A stretch of 64,000 nt of DNA from Rhynchospora pubera (GCA_028095005.1 CM051460.1:73859676-73923675); one strand, 5' to 3'; counted from the first letter of the stretch, positions 1-11,039 are shown. Notes: generated from the sequence alone by a model not told the origin. Translations and numbers: made by a program.

Positions 1-395
1 ACATTACTCTAGGTTGAGCCATCACCAACCTTTTTTTTTTCCTTTAAATTGATATACACGCATATTTAACTAATCAATAAAGCTTAGCATGCCAATATTA
101 ATCACAAATAAAAAATAAAGTGCTATATAACATTTTTGCAACATCAGCTCAAAATCCAGATCTGAGACCATGCCATTAACCCCATCATTCATGGTCAAAC
201 AATCTGGTGATGTCAACATTTGTTAGAGTTGCAGTACAAGAAAAACATCCTTGATTGTCTGAGAGAAATGTCAACTTAGGATCCAATGTAAAAACATTGT
301 GTCCACCAAGACAGGCTTGTATATGTAATGTACTAACAGCTGTACTAGTATAAATTAGCATGATAAAGTTTATTAAATCAAAAAAGAAACTGTAC

Positions 396-1207
396 CATCA
401 ACCAAGAGTCCCAGTAGGAGCCCCTCTGTGCCCAATTTAGGCCTCTTCATGTTTCGAGCTTGGAGCTCTGCCAGGGCAAAAGACTTTACTGCCCTCGCAG
501 ACCACCTGCCAATTTTCAATAGATCATGAAACTTGCCTAAACACTCGATGTGATTATTTTGGAAAATCTTTATCATTTGGTCTACAATACTATGTACTTT
601 CTGGTTTCCTTCAGCTTGATTTTCCCGCAATATTATTATACCGTACCAGTTTTGGCAAAGACCCAGCAGCTATATATAGTACCATTGAGTTCTTATAATA
701 ATATTAAACAAAACAATCACCATTCCATTGCCATGTAGAAGTGAGTACAAGACCCACCAGTACTGATTTGATAGTACCAAGTCCATTAGTTCCAAACAAC
801 CAGGTTGGTACCAGTACAGACAGTCCCAATAATTGGTACACTCATAACATCAAACACAATTTACCTGGCTTTCTCATCACTTGTTACTCGCTCAGGCTTT
901 CTGAAAAAAACAAAAACAAAAACAAAACAAACTGTTACTCATTCATTCATAGAAAACAATCAATCGATGCACCCATCTGCATCTAAGCATGCTTCTAACT
1001 AGAACCATACGAAGTGGGAAGAGCTAGCGCAGCGACGGTGGTGGTGGAGACGCGGCGGGGTCGGGAGGAGAGAGAAAGCGGGGTCCGGAGGCGAGGAGAG
1101 AGAGGGGTGGGGCAGCCGATGAGGCTTGGTTGGAGAAGGAGATTGGGTTTGGAGGTGGTGTTGGAGGAGAAGCAAAGACCTTGTACTGTTGTTGTTGTTG
1201 TTGCCAT
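396..1207 (-). CDS. CLPT: ClpT-type accessory subunit of the chloroplast Clp protease (5' exons only)
   Basis: Two minus-strand exons can be placed: exon 1 at 1207..1011 and exon 2 at 505..396. They join in frame through a GT donor at 1010-1009 and a CAG acceptor at 508-506. Exon 2 ends at a GT donor (395-394), and the remaining exons must lie beyond the left edge. Exon 1 (66 codons) is rich in Ser, Thr, Pro and Arg and almost free of acidic residues, like a chloroplast transit peptide. Exon 2 opens with WSARAVKSFALAELQAR and carries GTEGLLLGLLVDG, which matches the start of the Clp-N-like repeat of plant ClpT1/ClpT2. In that family the proteins are stromal and bind the ClpP/R protease core, helping its assembly. 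ClpT1 and ClpT2 cannot be told apart from 102 residues. The 1-395 stretch shows no further exon; intron 1 is 506-1010. Confidence 0.8.
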
Positions 1208-2892
1208 TTTCGGGGTTTTAGAGTTTCGAACTTTCGATTTGAGGAGGTTTAATCAACGGCGCTGTTGCTGAGAAAGAAGGAATAGAGAGATGAGAGAGAG
1301 TTCAGTGTTCAGTGATAAGCTGCTGGGATTGCTAGTTGATTGGTCCCTATCATGAAATGATGAAATTAACCCAGGAGGTAACGGGGACGGTCCGATTCGG
1401 ATCGGAAGGTTAGGATTTTATCTGGTTGAGACTTGTGATTGAGATAGTTTTGAATTTTCATAATAACACATCGCCCAAAAGGTCGTTTTTTTTTTCTTCT
1501 TGATAAAAATTATATCAACTTTGTGATTTGAAGCTCTGGTTTATCGTGCTTACATGAAATATACATAAAAATATGTTCATAAACGTATTTTTTTTTTTGC
1601 TTTTGAATTTTTTAGCAGCGTTTATTAATGGATTTTCAGAATAAATTCTTTTAATAATAATTTGAGGCGCGCAAAAGTATTCAACTCATAAGTTGATTAT
1701 CACCATTTCTTTTTGTACCTTAAAACATAAAAAATCTAGCAAATTTAATTTCTCTACGAGGACGTGTAACTCGGATTTAAACTTTTTCGTAATTTTCGTT
1801 GCATATATAGTCTTTAAAACAAGACTAGCAGCAGTGCCCACCCGATGTGTGGACGAATTTTAATATGTTAAAATAAATATATTATTTAATAAAAATAGCA
1901 GCAGTGTCTAGCTAATGTGTGGATATATTTTAAATATGTGAAAAAATAATTGTTCTAACAAATATATTTCAATATTATTCGATATTATTTTATATGCAAC
2001 TATATATGCATAGTTCACATCTGACACGTGGATATTCTACAGATGCAAATAAAATATATATAAAGAGCTGATAGTAATTTCTTTATTTAGGTCCATTTAT
2101 ATTTTAAGTATTAGATTCTCCTGAGAGACTCTTTCTGCATAGAAGAAGGCAAACTTAGTCGAACTATATAAAAGTTTTATGTTTTAAGAAATTTCTTTTT
2201 CACTCTCAATCAGCATCTGCTGGATTTGTCACTTGAAAAATTAAGAACATGTTTATCATTGCTTTTAGTTTATTTGCAAACTGAGTGGGATGTGGGAAAT
2301 GCAGACTTATTATTTCCACAAAACTTTTTGCTCATTTGTATTCCGTGTCACTACATGCTATATGTTTTTTTTTTCTTTTCTTAAATTAAATTGTTGCATG
2401 CATAGCAGCAGCAGCATCATTCAAATCAACCGGCATTTTCATGCAATTCCTTTTGCAATGTAAGCAAAGATTCATCTAATTTTCATGTTTATAAGAAAAA
2501 TTTATATGTAAGTCTTTGCAAAGGCTTAGGGACCTAGAATTAAAGAGGAGAAAAATAAAGTACTTGGAGCAGGGAAATAACATGACAAAATTTGGTTTGC
2601 AACAAATTATAAAGCTCATGTTTCCCAACTACCAATATATGCACTTCCTTGAATGCAAACTAAGTCTTCAGATACATTATTTCAAAAAAAAAGAAAGATG
2701 TCTTCTGATACATGTTTCTTGCTATTGCCATGTATAAGTGTGCCATAGCCTGACCAAAAAAGTAAAATTTGATTAATGAGCATCAAAGCATTTCTAGTAG
2801 TATCGATACGTATCTTATTAGGAATGACAGAATTTCTAATTTTTCAAATATTCTAGACAGGAGCACTCAGATCAAATAATATTATTCTCCAT
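1208..2892. other. Intergenic region upstream of ClpT
   Basis: No supported gene. The part next to 1208 must hold the ClpT promoter and 5' leader, but I see no clear TATA box. From about 1440 onward the DNA is AT-rich with a short tandem duplication at 1826-1955, then nothing recognisable up to the LTR. Confidence 0.5.
1826..1955. repeat. Diverged 70-bp tandem duplication
   Basis: A unit starting TAGCAGCAGTG at 1826 is repeated at 1896. Both continue with a GATGTGTGGA/AATGTGTGGA block and an AT-rich tail. Two copies, about 75-80% alike by eye. Confidence 0.6.
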
Positions 2893-4480
2893 TGTTGTCC
2901 CTAATTTAAAGGCCTAGAGGGGGTGAATAGGCACAAAAACAAAGTTCTAAACCGGTATGGTCAATATTTGGTTCAATTCAAACTTGTTCTAACAAAACAC
3001 AATCAAAGCACAAGCAATTCACAATTCAAGAAAGGTAAAGAGAGAAGAGAAGAAGTGACACGCGATGTATTACGGAGTTCCGACCCGCTAGGAAGTGCTA
3101 GCCTTAGTCGTACGTCTCCGGGAGTTTCGCAACCTCGAAATGGGCGCGCTCCGTTCAATTCCACACGAACGGGACTACAAATTCGAACCAAATCACCTTG
3201 TTACAATCACTCTCAAGGTGGATTGGCCTAACTCAATTAAACAAGCTCAAACACTCAAAGGATTGAGGCTCCAACCAAATCACTCAACAAATCTAGCAAT
3301 TAACACTAGTGGATTGGTTTTGCACACTCTAATCTCAATGATTTTGCTAAAATAATGCTCAAACACTAGAGAGAGTAATGTCTAACTGGTTGGAGCTCAA
3401 AAGGGGGGAGTTTCAAAGGTTTCAAAAAGTGTCTAAACAGTTCCAAGAGGCCCCATATATATAGGCCAACAGCTCCAAAAACCAGTCAAAACAGACTCTG
3501 CCGTTATACAACGCTATATGCCGTTGTACAACGCTGAAATAGCCGTTGAAAAATCAAACGGTCACAGACAATAACATTGTGAGTTGTCAGAGCGTTGTGT
3601 AACGCTGTATAGCGTTGCACAACGCTTCAGCAAAAATCCAAAGCAGAAGCTCGACAGTTCCGTTGGAACTTGTCAGAGCGTTGTGTAACGCTTGGTAGCG
3701 TTGCACAACGAAGTCAAGAAAACGAATAAGGCAGAACTGACAAACTCAAACAACATTGTCAGAACGTCATACGACGCTGACTGGCGTCACACAACGTCGC
3801 CGTTGCACAACGCTATTCAGCTTTGCACTACGCGTCCAGAGCGATTGAGCGAAATCTGAGCGAAGTTTAGGGCGTTACACAACGCTACGATGCATGGAAC
3901 ATAGCAGCATGCATGCAGCATCGATGCAGATCGATGTCTGAGCAATGCAGAGTTGCCTGCTTCATGACTACGTTGTACAACGCTGAATAGCGTTACACAA
4001 CGTAGGAGTGGAAATGTTGTGTAACGTTACTTAGCGTTGCACAACGTTCTGACAAGGGGAAATAATGAATTTAACAGGTTTAAAAGCAAATGAACTGACG
4101 TTGCACAACGCTACTGAGCGTTGTGTAACGCTGTTCCAACCTTGTCAGAGATTTTGCAATTTAAGAGCGAATTAATCGCTGCGTTGTGTAACGGCAACTG
4201 GCGTTGTATGACGCTGGACAGAAAAACTGAGCATTTTAACAGCAAATTGATTGAGATTAGTTTAGAGATTAATTAAACCTTAATTACTGAATCTAACTAG
4301 ACCAAAGCAATCTCTTGAAGCTCCAAACTAATTGCCACACTTGCTTTAATCCATTCTTCAATAAATTTAGCTATAAAGCACTAAAAAGAGATGTTAGTTT
4401 AAGAGTTTCGGTGTTGTTTTGCAAATCGGCAAATCGAGAGAAAATGTTTAACCAACATTTTCATATACTACTTTGTTATT
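2893..4480 (+). mobile_element. Solitary LTR, Sirevirus-like (Ty1/copia)
   Basis: A GGCCTAGAGGGGGTGAATAG block at 2911-2930, close to a TG start (2893 or 2896), is the hallmark opening of Sirevirus/SIRE-type LTRs. A TATA-like CATATATATAGG at about 3455 is followed by a dense palindrome array (3500-4216), also characteristic of Sirevirus LTRs. No gag-pol ORF, primer-binding site or second LTR follows, so this is a solo LTR or an LTR fragment. The right end is approximate: no clean CA end or target duplication was found, and plastid-derived DNA begins by about 4590. Confidence 0.6.
3500..4216. repeat. Array of about 18 GCGTTGnnnAACGC palindromes in the LTR
   Basis: Near-palindromes of the type AGCGTTGCACAACGCT or AGCGTTGTGTAACGCT recur about 18 times. 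Sixteen form eight pairs whose CGTT (or variant) cores are exactly 20 bp apart: 3502/3522, 3593/3613, 3679/3699, 3765/3785, 3971/3991, 4015/4035, 4099/4119 and 4182/4202. Single copies lie at about 3801 and 3873. Conserved palindromic repeats inside LTR CpG islands are known from Sireviruses. Confidence 0.85.
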
Positions 4481-4589
4481 CTATCCAAATCAAATGGAAG
4501 ATTTGATTTGGATAGCAGGAGATAATCCATTTCTGTATTAAGGAAAAATGTCTTTAACGACAATTTGAAGAACTCTGCTAATTTCTTGA

Positions 4590-5030
4590 TTCCTATGTTG
4601 GTATAGGAAATACACTATTTTCGAATTCTAGATTTTGGATACATACGTATCCTTAACATACTGAAACGACTTCCATTATTGGTATTAAACCAATAGCGAT
4701 TCATACATAATAAATCTTCGAATCGGAAATTTGGCCAAAGAAAAGATTTGCATTTCACGAATTCATTGGGATCTGTATTTAGTTCCTTCTCATTGAAAAC
4801 ATTGAATAATTGGCTAGAGTTTTTTTTTTGTTTTCTTTTTTTTTTTCTTTCCATCGGATCGCTTTCTATCCCTAACATTCCAATTAGGGTAATTGAAAGA
4901 ACTTAAAATTCGCAATTCTCGACAACGCCTAGAAGATAGAATATCTTCAGGACGAAGGAAGTCCTGACTTTGATGCAAATCAGAACTCATAGATTTAGTA
5001 ACTGAAATAGAATAAAACATCTATGAAACA
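4590..5030 (-). pseudogene. ycf1: Nuclear insertion of plastid DNA: 3' end of ycf1 (TIC214)
   Basis: On the minus strand, two overlapping frames match the C-terminus of the plastid Ycf1/TIC214 protein. The first (5020..4814) contains DFLRPEDILSSRRCRELRI. The second (4878..4615) contains FLWPNFRFEDLLCMNRYWF and NNGSRFSMLRIRMYP just before the stop. The frames are broken by a shift in the A/T homopolymer at about 4820-4850, so the copy cannot make the protein. Ycf1 is a large subunit of the inner-envelope import machinery encoded in the plastid genome. In the nucleus, a 3' fragment of about 440 bp is a NUPT, a decayed relic of organelle-to-nucleus transfer. The limits are approximate. Confidence 0.85.
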
Positions 5031-5835
5031 AAGCTCATTCAAATTTTGCTAAACTAACAAATATGCATGTCAGAATGGAATCTTACCTTAATTCTTTCAA
5101 GCAACCTGATACAAAATTCCAACGTCAGAATTGCCTAAAAATTAAAAAGTAAAATCAGAAATAAAGATGTCTTTATTACTCAAGTGAGAAGATTACTGGC
5201 AAGAAAGCTCAATATAATGAAGTGTAGGTAACAACTTGCTAACATATATGCTATGAATTCCATAGAAGAAGAATCTTTATTTAAATTGTGCCACCAAGAT
5301 GTACCTCTAAGAAGGCATATTACTCTATCAAAAACAGAAGATAAGTACATGGGTGGATGCTGGAAGGGTAGTTACTCTTGTAATTTAAGAGGAAAAAACT
5401 TTTTAACTTTAACGATCACCAAACCCTAAGAAACCAGAGTAGTTAGACATGCCATTTTTGGGTGCCTCTATTCCATTCTGCCTTTTAGCATGCTATTTGT
5501 GGCAGATACTTGGTTATATTGCCAATTTAGTACCAACACCAGTACTGAGAGACCATATCTGTTGTGACAGTTGCAATATTGGTTAATGTGGCACAGTGTG
5601 GTCATCCAGGTGTATTATTGGGTCAGATATGAACCATCCAATGTTAATCATAGCCATAGTTACTACGGTCGAGTAAGTACAATCGATGTGAACTCCTTGT
5701 AGCGATACTGATGTTGCAATAGATAAAAACCGTGAACCAATATGTATTGACCAACTCTTGCTGTCCCAAATCAGACTAATTTGTGTCGAAGTTATGCTTA
5801 CTAATAAAATCATTTGAGGAGCAACGTGTACCTAT
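5031..5835. other. Region downstream of the longin-RWP-RK gene
   Basis: No supported coding sequence. Since the gene at 5836-7954 is transcribed leftward, this probably holds its 3' UTR. A possible GT donor just past the stop codon suggests a 3'-UTR intron. Confidence 0.4.
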
Positions 5836-7954
5836 CTAAGAAGTAAATTCAGAAGTCCTTCGTCGTTTGTATTTGGAGTTATAAATCTCCTGCCTAAGCC
5901 TCTCGGTTTCATACTTTATTTCTAATGTGGGATTCAACTTGATGGCTTCTATTTCTTCTCGAACCTTGCCGATCATATGTTGAAATCCAAAAGGCGCTAA
6001 TTCTAGCATAGTTTCTATTAGAGTTTCCAAACTCTGAATTTTTCGATATGGCCACTTTGGGATGCCTAGCTCTCTACACCTAAATTTCAGTGTTGACACG
6101 GATACCTTGAGATCTCTGGCGGCATCTTTGATTGGCAGTGAGAACTTCTTCACCACATGGTCGAATTTCAGCTCATTCCTATTTGGTCTAAAATTCATGA
6201 AAATAAATTAGAATCCTTAAATGTCATTCTGGGATCTCATTTGCTAACGGTCCATTATATTTTATACTATTAACAAATGTCATTGAAACAATAACTACAC
6301 TATCAAACAACAATAAATGTTCTTGCAATTCCATATATTACTTTATCCAAACAGAAGCAAGTAGTAATAAAGAAAACCTTTGAGCAATTGTTCTTGCAAT
6401 TCCATATATACCTCCCGACATGTTTTTTATCATAAAATCTTCCTAGAAATGTGAAATTCCATATAGCATTACTTTTTCTTGCTCTTTCCAGCTTTCTATT
6501 TTATATTCGATACTATAATTTGCAACTGACTGATGACAATGTACAATTGGATCAAGATTCTTTCCTAAATTAACTCATACAATATGAAAGCTATCGTAGC
6601 ATTTCAACTTAATACAGATTTCATTAATTAAAAGAGAGAAACGTGCTTACTCTTGTTACTAAGAATATACCTTGGAGAGATGAGTTGAACGTCCCTCACA
6701 ACTCCATTGGGATGTAAAGTTTGATCCCCTCTTCCATCTGCAGCATCCACTGTGTTCAGTGGATGAAGTGGTTGCATCTAGTAGTTATTAAATAAAATAA
6801 GTATCAAGTTAAGTGACAAACAATAAAAGACTGGTACAAATTAATATGAGAAGAGAATGATTGCATTTTTATAACATGTGAAATATAAAATAGGTAATTA
6901 CCAAGAAAAGCATTGGAGAATCCATGGATGTTGGAGCTTGCATGTCTCTAATTGCATACATGCGGTTGCTGAGTTTAGATATAGGTCCCACCTACATTCA
7001 AGAAACTATCAGTCATAACACAGCTCGAACAACACAAGTCAAATTGATACAAGATAATACTCAGAATTCTGACAGATTCTTTAGTATTTCTTAAAGAGGC
7101 TCTCCTTGAAATTTAATATCTACATGTACTTGAAATTGACAAAAAAATAAAAAATAAACGGTGACTAATATGCACCTCAAAATGTAAGGTTTCAGTCTTG
7201 TCAACTATAAGTTCAATCTTTTCACATCGATCTAGAACCTTTTCAATGTTATCCATCACGATACCCTTCATGTCTATAAAATCTGTCAGCTTGCTAATTT
7301 TTTCTGGATGGTTTATGCAATACTGCATATGCTCTTTCAGTCGTGGCCTAGCAATTTGGGAGTTAAATTTCACATCATTACGATTATTGTTTTTATGTTC
7401 TAAAAGAACTCATAAGCCTATATTTTTCTCTTCAGATGTGGCCTATTAATTTGATTTCATATCAGAAAAGAATAAAATTAAGAAGCTTTGAGTCACGAAT
7501 AGTACCCAAAATCACAGTCAAGAATAGAGGAGATACTGAAAAGGTCTGTGTCGCACCCTTCATCAGCAATAGTTGACCCGTACTGCTGCACAAAGTCTTC
7601 CTTAACCCTCTCTAGAAACACAAATGGTGCACTCCATCCAAATCCCTTGTTGGCCACCACCAGAAACACTATATCATTAGAAATATACAAAATGAACTTT
7701 TATTTTACATATGAAATTACTGATACTGTATTTCTTTTACATTATAAGGAACAAAAAAAAATACCGAAACACTTCTCAACAAGGAAATTGAAGGTGTGAC
7801 CATCGCATGAGTAAGTGAATTTGTTGCTATTTGAAGGCAACTTGGCCAAACACTGAATTGCAACTGTTCTGGTATTTCCAGAAAACCAGTTCTGCTCAGC
7901 TAACACCACCTTCTCCTTGGCGACAAAGCTATATATAAGAGGTTGATTATTCAT
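5836..7954 (-). CDS. VAMP72-type longin/R-SNARE fused to an RWP-RK domain
   Basis: Six minus-strand exons: 7954..7765, 7668..7506, 7347..7176, 6991..6902, 6777..6671 and 6187..5836. Junction phases are 1, 2, 0, 0 and 2, all consistent, giving 1074 nt and 357 aa. Residues 1-118 are a longin domain (LIYSFVAKEKVVLAEQ, KFTYSCDGHTFNFLVE, LERVKEDF). Residues 118-175 are a SNARE motif (FGPRLKEHMQYC, NIEKVLDRCEKIELIVDKTE) keeping the Arg in LDR where R-SNAREs have the zero layer. About four residues are missing before NIEKVL, and the usual basic stretch and membrane anchor are absent. After a 65-residue linker comes an RWP-RK domain (241-300: KDAARDLKVSVSTLKFRCRE, then KWPYRK at 285-290) and a basic tail. 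Known families: VAMP72 proteins drive vesicle fusion; RWP-RK/RKD proteins bind DNA. I know of no protein joining them. Each half is recognised with confidence; a single transcript is inference. Confidence 0.75.
6775..6910. repeat. Intron segment duplicated at 8376-8495 (proximal copy)
   Basis: This intron of the longin-RWP-RK gene, including the donor that follows exon 4, closely resembles the intron at 8376-8495. Shared landmarks are AACAATAAAAGACTGG, GGGAATGATTGCA-like text and GTAATTAC at the donor (minus strand). Confidence 0.75.
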
Positions 7955-8339
7955 TATTGTTCTTCTCTAATCTTCCTAATTGATTTGAAAATAAGAGGGG
8001 AAAGAATTAAACACATAAAATATATATTTTTTTTGTCTTTTTTATGAAATTGAACAAATTCAATGTTTAAAGAAAATCAACATAGTCAAATTCCAGATAT
8101 GCTCCCTCCTATTTTTACCATTTGCCACCCTTCCTAAGTAAAATAAATCAGCGATGTTAAGATAAGCAAAGAATATCTGGAGATAGATCAATTTTAAATA
8201 GCAAGAAGCCCTAAAGTGCTCAGGTGCAATCGATTGTAGAGAGATATATTCTTTACTCTTGCCAAATAAAAACTATCAACTAATATCTGGCTTATAGAAA
8301 GTAAAATTCAATTACATATTATTATACATTAGTACTTAC

Positions 8340-8575
8340 AGTGTAAGAGAGAAATGCCTTGATGGCTTGCCTGAATAAAAAAAAGTATTCAGTTAAGTAC
8401 TAAACAATAAAAGACTGGCATAAATTAATCTGAGAAGGGAATGATTGCAATTTTATGACATATGAAATTACTGGAATACGTAATTACCAAGCACAAGTCT
8501 GGTTGATGTGATTAACTGGGTAGAACTCTTTCGACTTCTGTTCTTCTCTCACTTTCCAAATTGAATTATGCACAA
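8340..8575 (-). repeat. Upstream duplicate of parts of the fusion gene, with two small candidate exons
   Basis: Minus-strand order: 8575-8538 resembles the leader just before the longin ATG (7990-7955); 8525..8488 is a small exon-like block with a GTAATTAC donor; 8487-8376 resembles the intron between exons 4 and 5; 8370..8340 is a 31-nt block with a perfect ATTCAG acceptor and a GTAAGT donor. So this stretch looks like the fusion gene's frame with almost all VAMP exons missing. The blocks could be 5'-UTR exons or remnants of the ancestral RWP-RK gene. Joined across GCTTG|GCAAG they read open for 23 codons. Confidence 0.55.
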
Positions 8576-8998
8576 GAATAATAAAATAACAAACTTGTTA
8601 TCTATTCCATACAAATATTTGCCTAATATATACGATTTCTTTATCGTACATGAATTTCTACATTGAATATCATTTCTGAAAATTTCCAAAAATTGGAAAG
8701 GAAGAAGGAAATGAAATAGAATAAACAACAACAAGAACTCTGAGAAAGTAGATGTGATGATTGCCATACAATTCCAAAACTGTTCATCGACAATTGCAAA
8801 CACCAGTCAAACAAATAGCAAATAAAAAGAATAACAACTATACAGATTCCAGGAACCAGTTCTATTTAAGAAAACAAACACGTGTAATGCCTATAGTACT
8901 ATTTCATATCACTCGTTTCTGAACAAGGAGCAACTTGTGGGCAAAAATTAGAAAACCACCATTTGTCGATGGAGAAATAAGGGATAGAAAGAGGATAC

Positions 8999-9068
8999 CT
9001 CAATGAGCAGCAACCACAAGCAATCTCAGTCCCGTCTTCTCATTCACCTCATCCGTTTGGGTTATATA
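8999..9068 (-). promoter_or_regulatory. Candidate promoter and first non-coding exon of the longin-RWP-RK gene
   Basis: A TATATAA box lies at 9068-9062 on the minus strand. A start about 30 bp downstream (near 9035) would give a short exon ending at 8999, followed by a GTATCC donor. It is the only good TATA box upstream of the gene in the right orientation. The distance to the ATG at 7954 implies one or more 5'-UTR introns. Confidence 0.45.
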
Positions 9069-11039
9069 CTCATTTTAAATCTGGAAGCGAAAAAATTTTC
9101 TGAGCGAGGGGTTGTGGGTTTGGGACGCGGGATAAACTTTTTAATTTCAACATTTAATTGAAACGATGCATGATGAATTTCAAAATTTGTCGACCCATCA
9201 TCAGATGATGCAAGGGAGGTCATCGCGCTTCTTCATCCGACGGCTCTCCTTTGCACACCCTGTGCCGCCATGAGCAACCCACGTGGCATCCGATTGGATC
9301 TAATGGGCCAGATATTAGTTGATAGTTTGGGTGGCCTTCTCACACGCGTTGCCGCCGATCCAATCGGATCCGACCTCTTAGGTTCATCGCCGCTATTATC
9401 CCGGCGATCCGACCTCTGGGTGCCTGTCTTTTACTCTCTCGGTGCCATTAGGTTTTTGAGGTGGGGTTAGGTGAGGATCTGACGATGGAAACAAAGTGGG
9501 AGGAGAAATAGGAAAGGGCCAAGGGGTCACGTAGTAAAAAACAAGAGAAGGCTGAAAATAAAAATAATTTATATTTACAGAACTTATAAAATGGATAAAG
9601 GAAAATCGAACTTGCGTTAGTGGCCTACATAGTAAAAATGACCCGCTCGAGTTTCATCTGCAAGCGAAAAGGTCAACAGACAATTTGTCCTCTCGTTTGG
9701 AGACATCTGGTACACAAATGAAATTATCAACGATTCAGATTATAAATTGAAGAGGTGGATACACCCTTGATTTGAAAGTTTACACTCTTCCATTGGTGCT
9801 TTTAATATAAGTAGAGATAGAGATATAAATGAAATAAAAAAGTTTCATTTCCTTACAATTTTCTCTCTGGAGACTGGAATTATATCTAAATTTCATAATT
9901 TCAGTATGACACGAACATAATTTTTTTAAAAATGTGACATTTTGTAATGCAAATAGCAGAAAAAAGAAAAAAATATTTTTATTAATAAACAGACAGTACA
10001 ACAGCAACAACTAAGCTTTTTATCCCAAACAAGTTGGGATAGGCTAGAAAAAAAACCTAACAAAAAAGTCACCACAAAATTTCTAAATTCCATTATATTT
10101 TGAATATAACTAGCATATTATTGCTAAAAAAATTTGTCAATAATACAAGTATTAGAAATTTATTTAATTTGCCAATTCATTTAATTTATCTATTTATTCT
10201 AAGAAGATTTAAAAAGTTAATATAAATATTATTTGAAATTTTTATCATGCAACGCATAGTCCAAAAGAATAACAAAACAAGTTGTGAACTCAACGAAAAC
10301 CTCGTAAAAACGATCACAGCTGTCAGGTAACCCCTATTTCTATTTGGTTCAGAGAATATATTGCCTCAGCTATTCTGTAGAGATCAATCAGATCATATCT
10401 GCAACCTGTCTTTCGGTCACGATAAAAGATAGCCAACGGTAACGGACAAGTTATCCTACGTTAGACTATTGGAACCATTTATTTAGCTATAAATGTCTCC
10501 TAACTCAACTCAACAAAAATGAGCACTTAACATTGTGTATTTCTTTTTCCTCTCCTATTCTTAACTAATATTTTCGGCTAATCTAGCATTTTTATTTTAT
10601 TCGTTGTATATGCCTTTCATCCTATATTGGTTCTTTATTCCCTATCATCTGGGGTATAATAATAAATTAATAAATGCGCTTTTCATCAACAATAAGAAGG
10701 TTTGGCAAGGTTTGAAACTTCATGACTTCACAAATTGGTTAAAAAAAAACTTTTTAGTAGACACATCATTAGTAGTGATCTGGTGATTTATTTTAGGAAC
10801 TACTGAAATAGTGAAATCAGCAAAATTGGTTACCTAATAATTGTATAAAAATAAAATAAGCAACCAAGAACGATGAAATAAAAAAAGCACCTAAGAGTCT
10901 AAGACCGGACGAAATGAAAAATATTGTTAAGTAGTTGACTTTCTAATAATGATGCAAATAAACCTATTAAACCTAATTACCTGTCACGCAAACAACGTGA
11001 ATTGAAGCTTATCCAATGAATTCAGATAAAATACTATAA
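9069..11039. other. Intergenic region
   Basis: No gene supported. 9180-9480 is GC-richer with a small open frame that resembles nothing I know. At 10013-10052 a motif containing TCCCAAACAAGTTGGGATAG resembles a short palindromic element common in plant repeats. The rest is AT-rich and unremarkable. Confidence 0.4.

Noticed and set aside
373..630. 85-codon minus-strand open frame covering ClpT exon 2
   Set aside because: Only 505..396 matches ClpT. The upstream part lies in the intron and is open by chance; the CAG acceptor at 508-506 gives the correct phase to exon 1.
3500..4216. CRISPR-like array
   Set aside because: The repeats are palindromes of varied sequence in a plant LTR, with no constant repeat-spacer structure.
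9270..9470. 66-codon ORF in GC-richer DNA
   Set aside because: No family resemblance, no splice context, and no related copy in the window.
10013..10052. Small palindrome with CCCAAACAAGTTGGG
   Set aside because: Resembles a very common plant repeat end; too short to define an element here.
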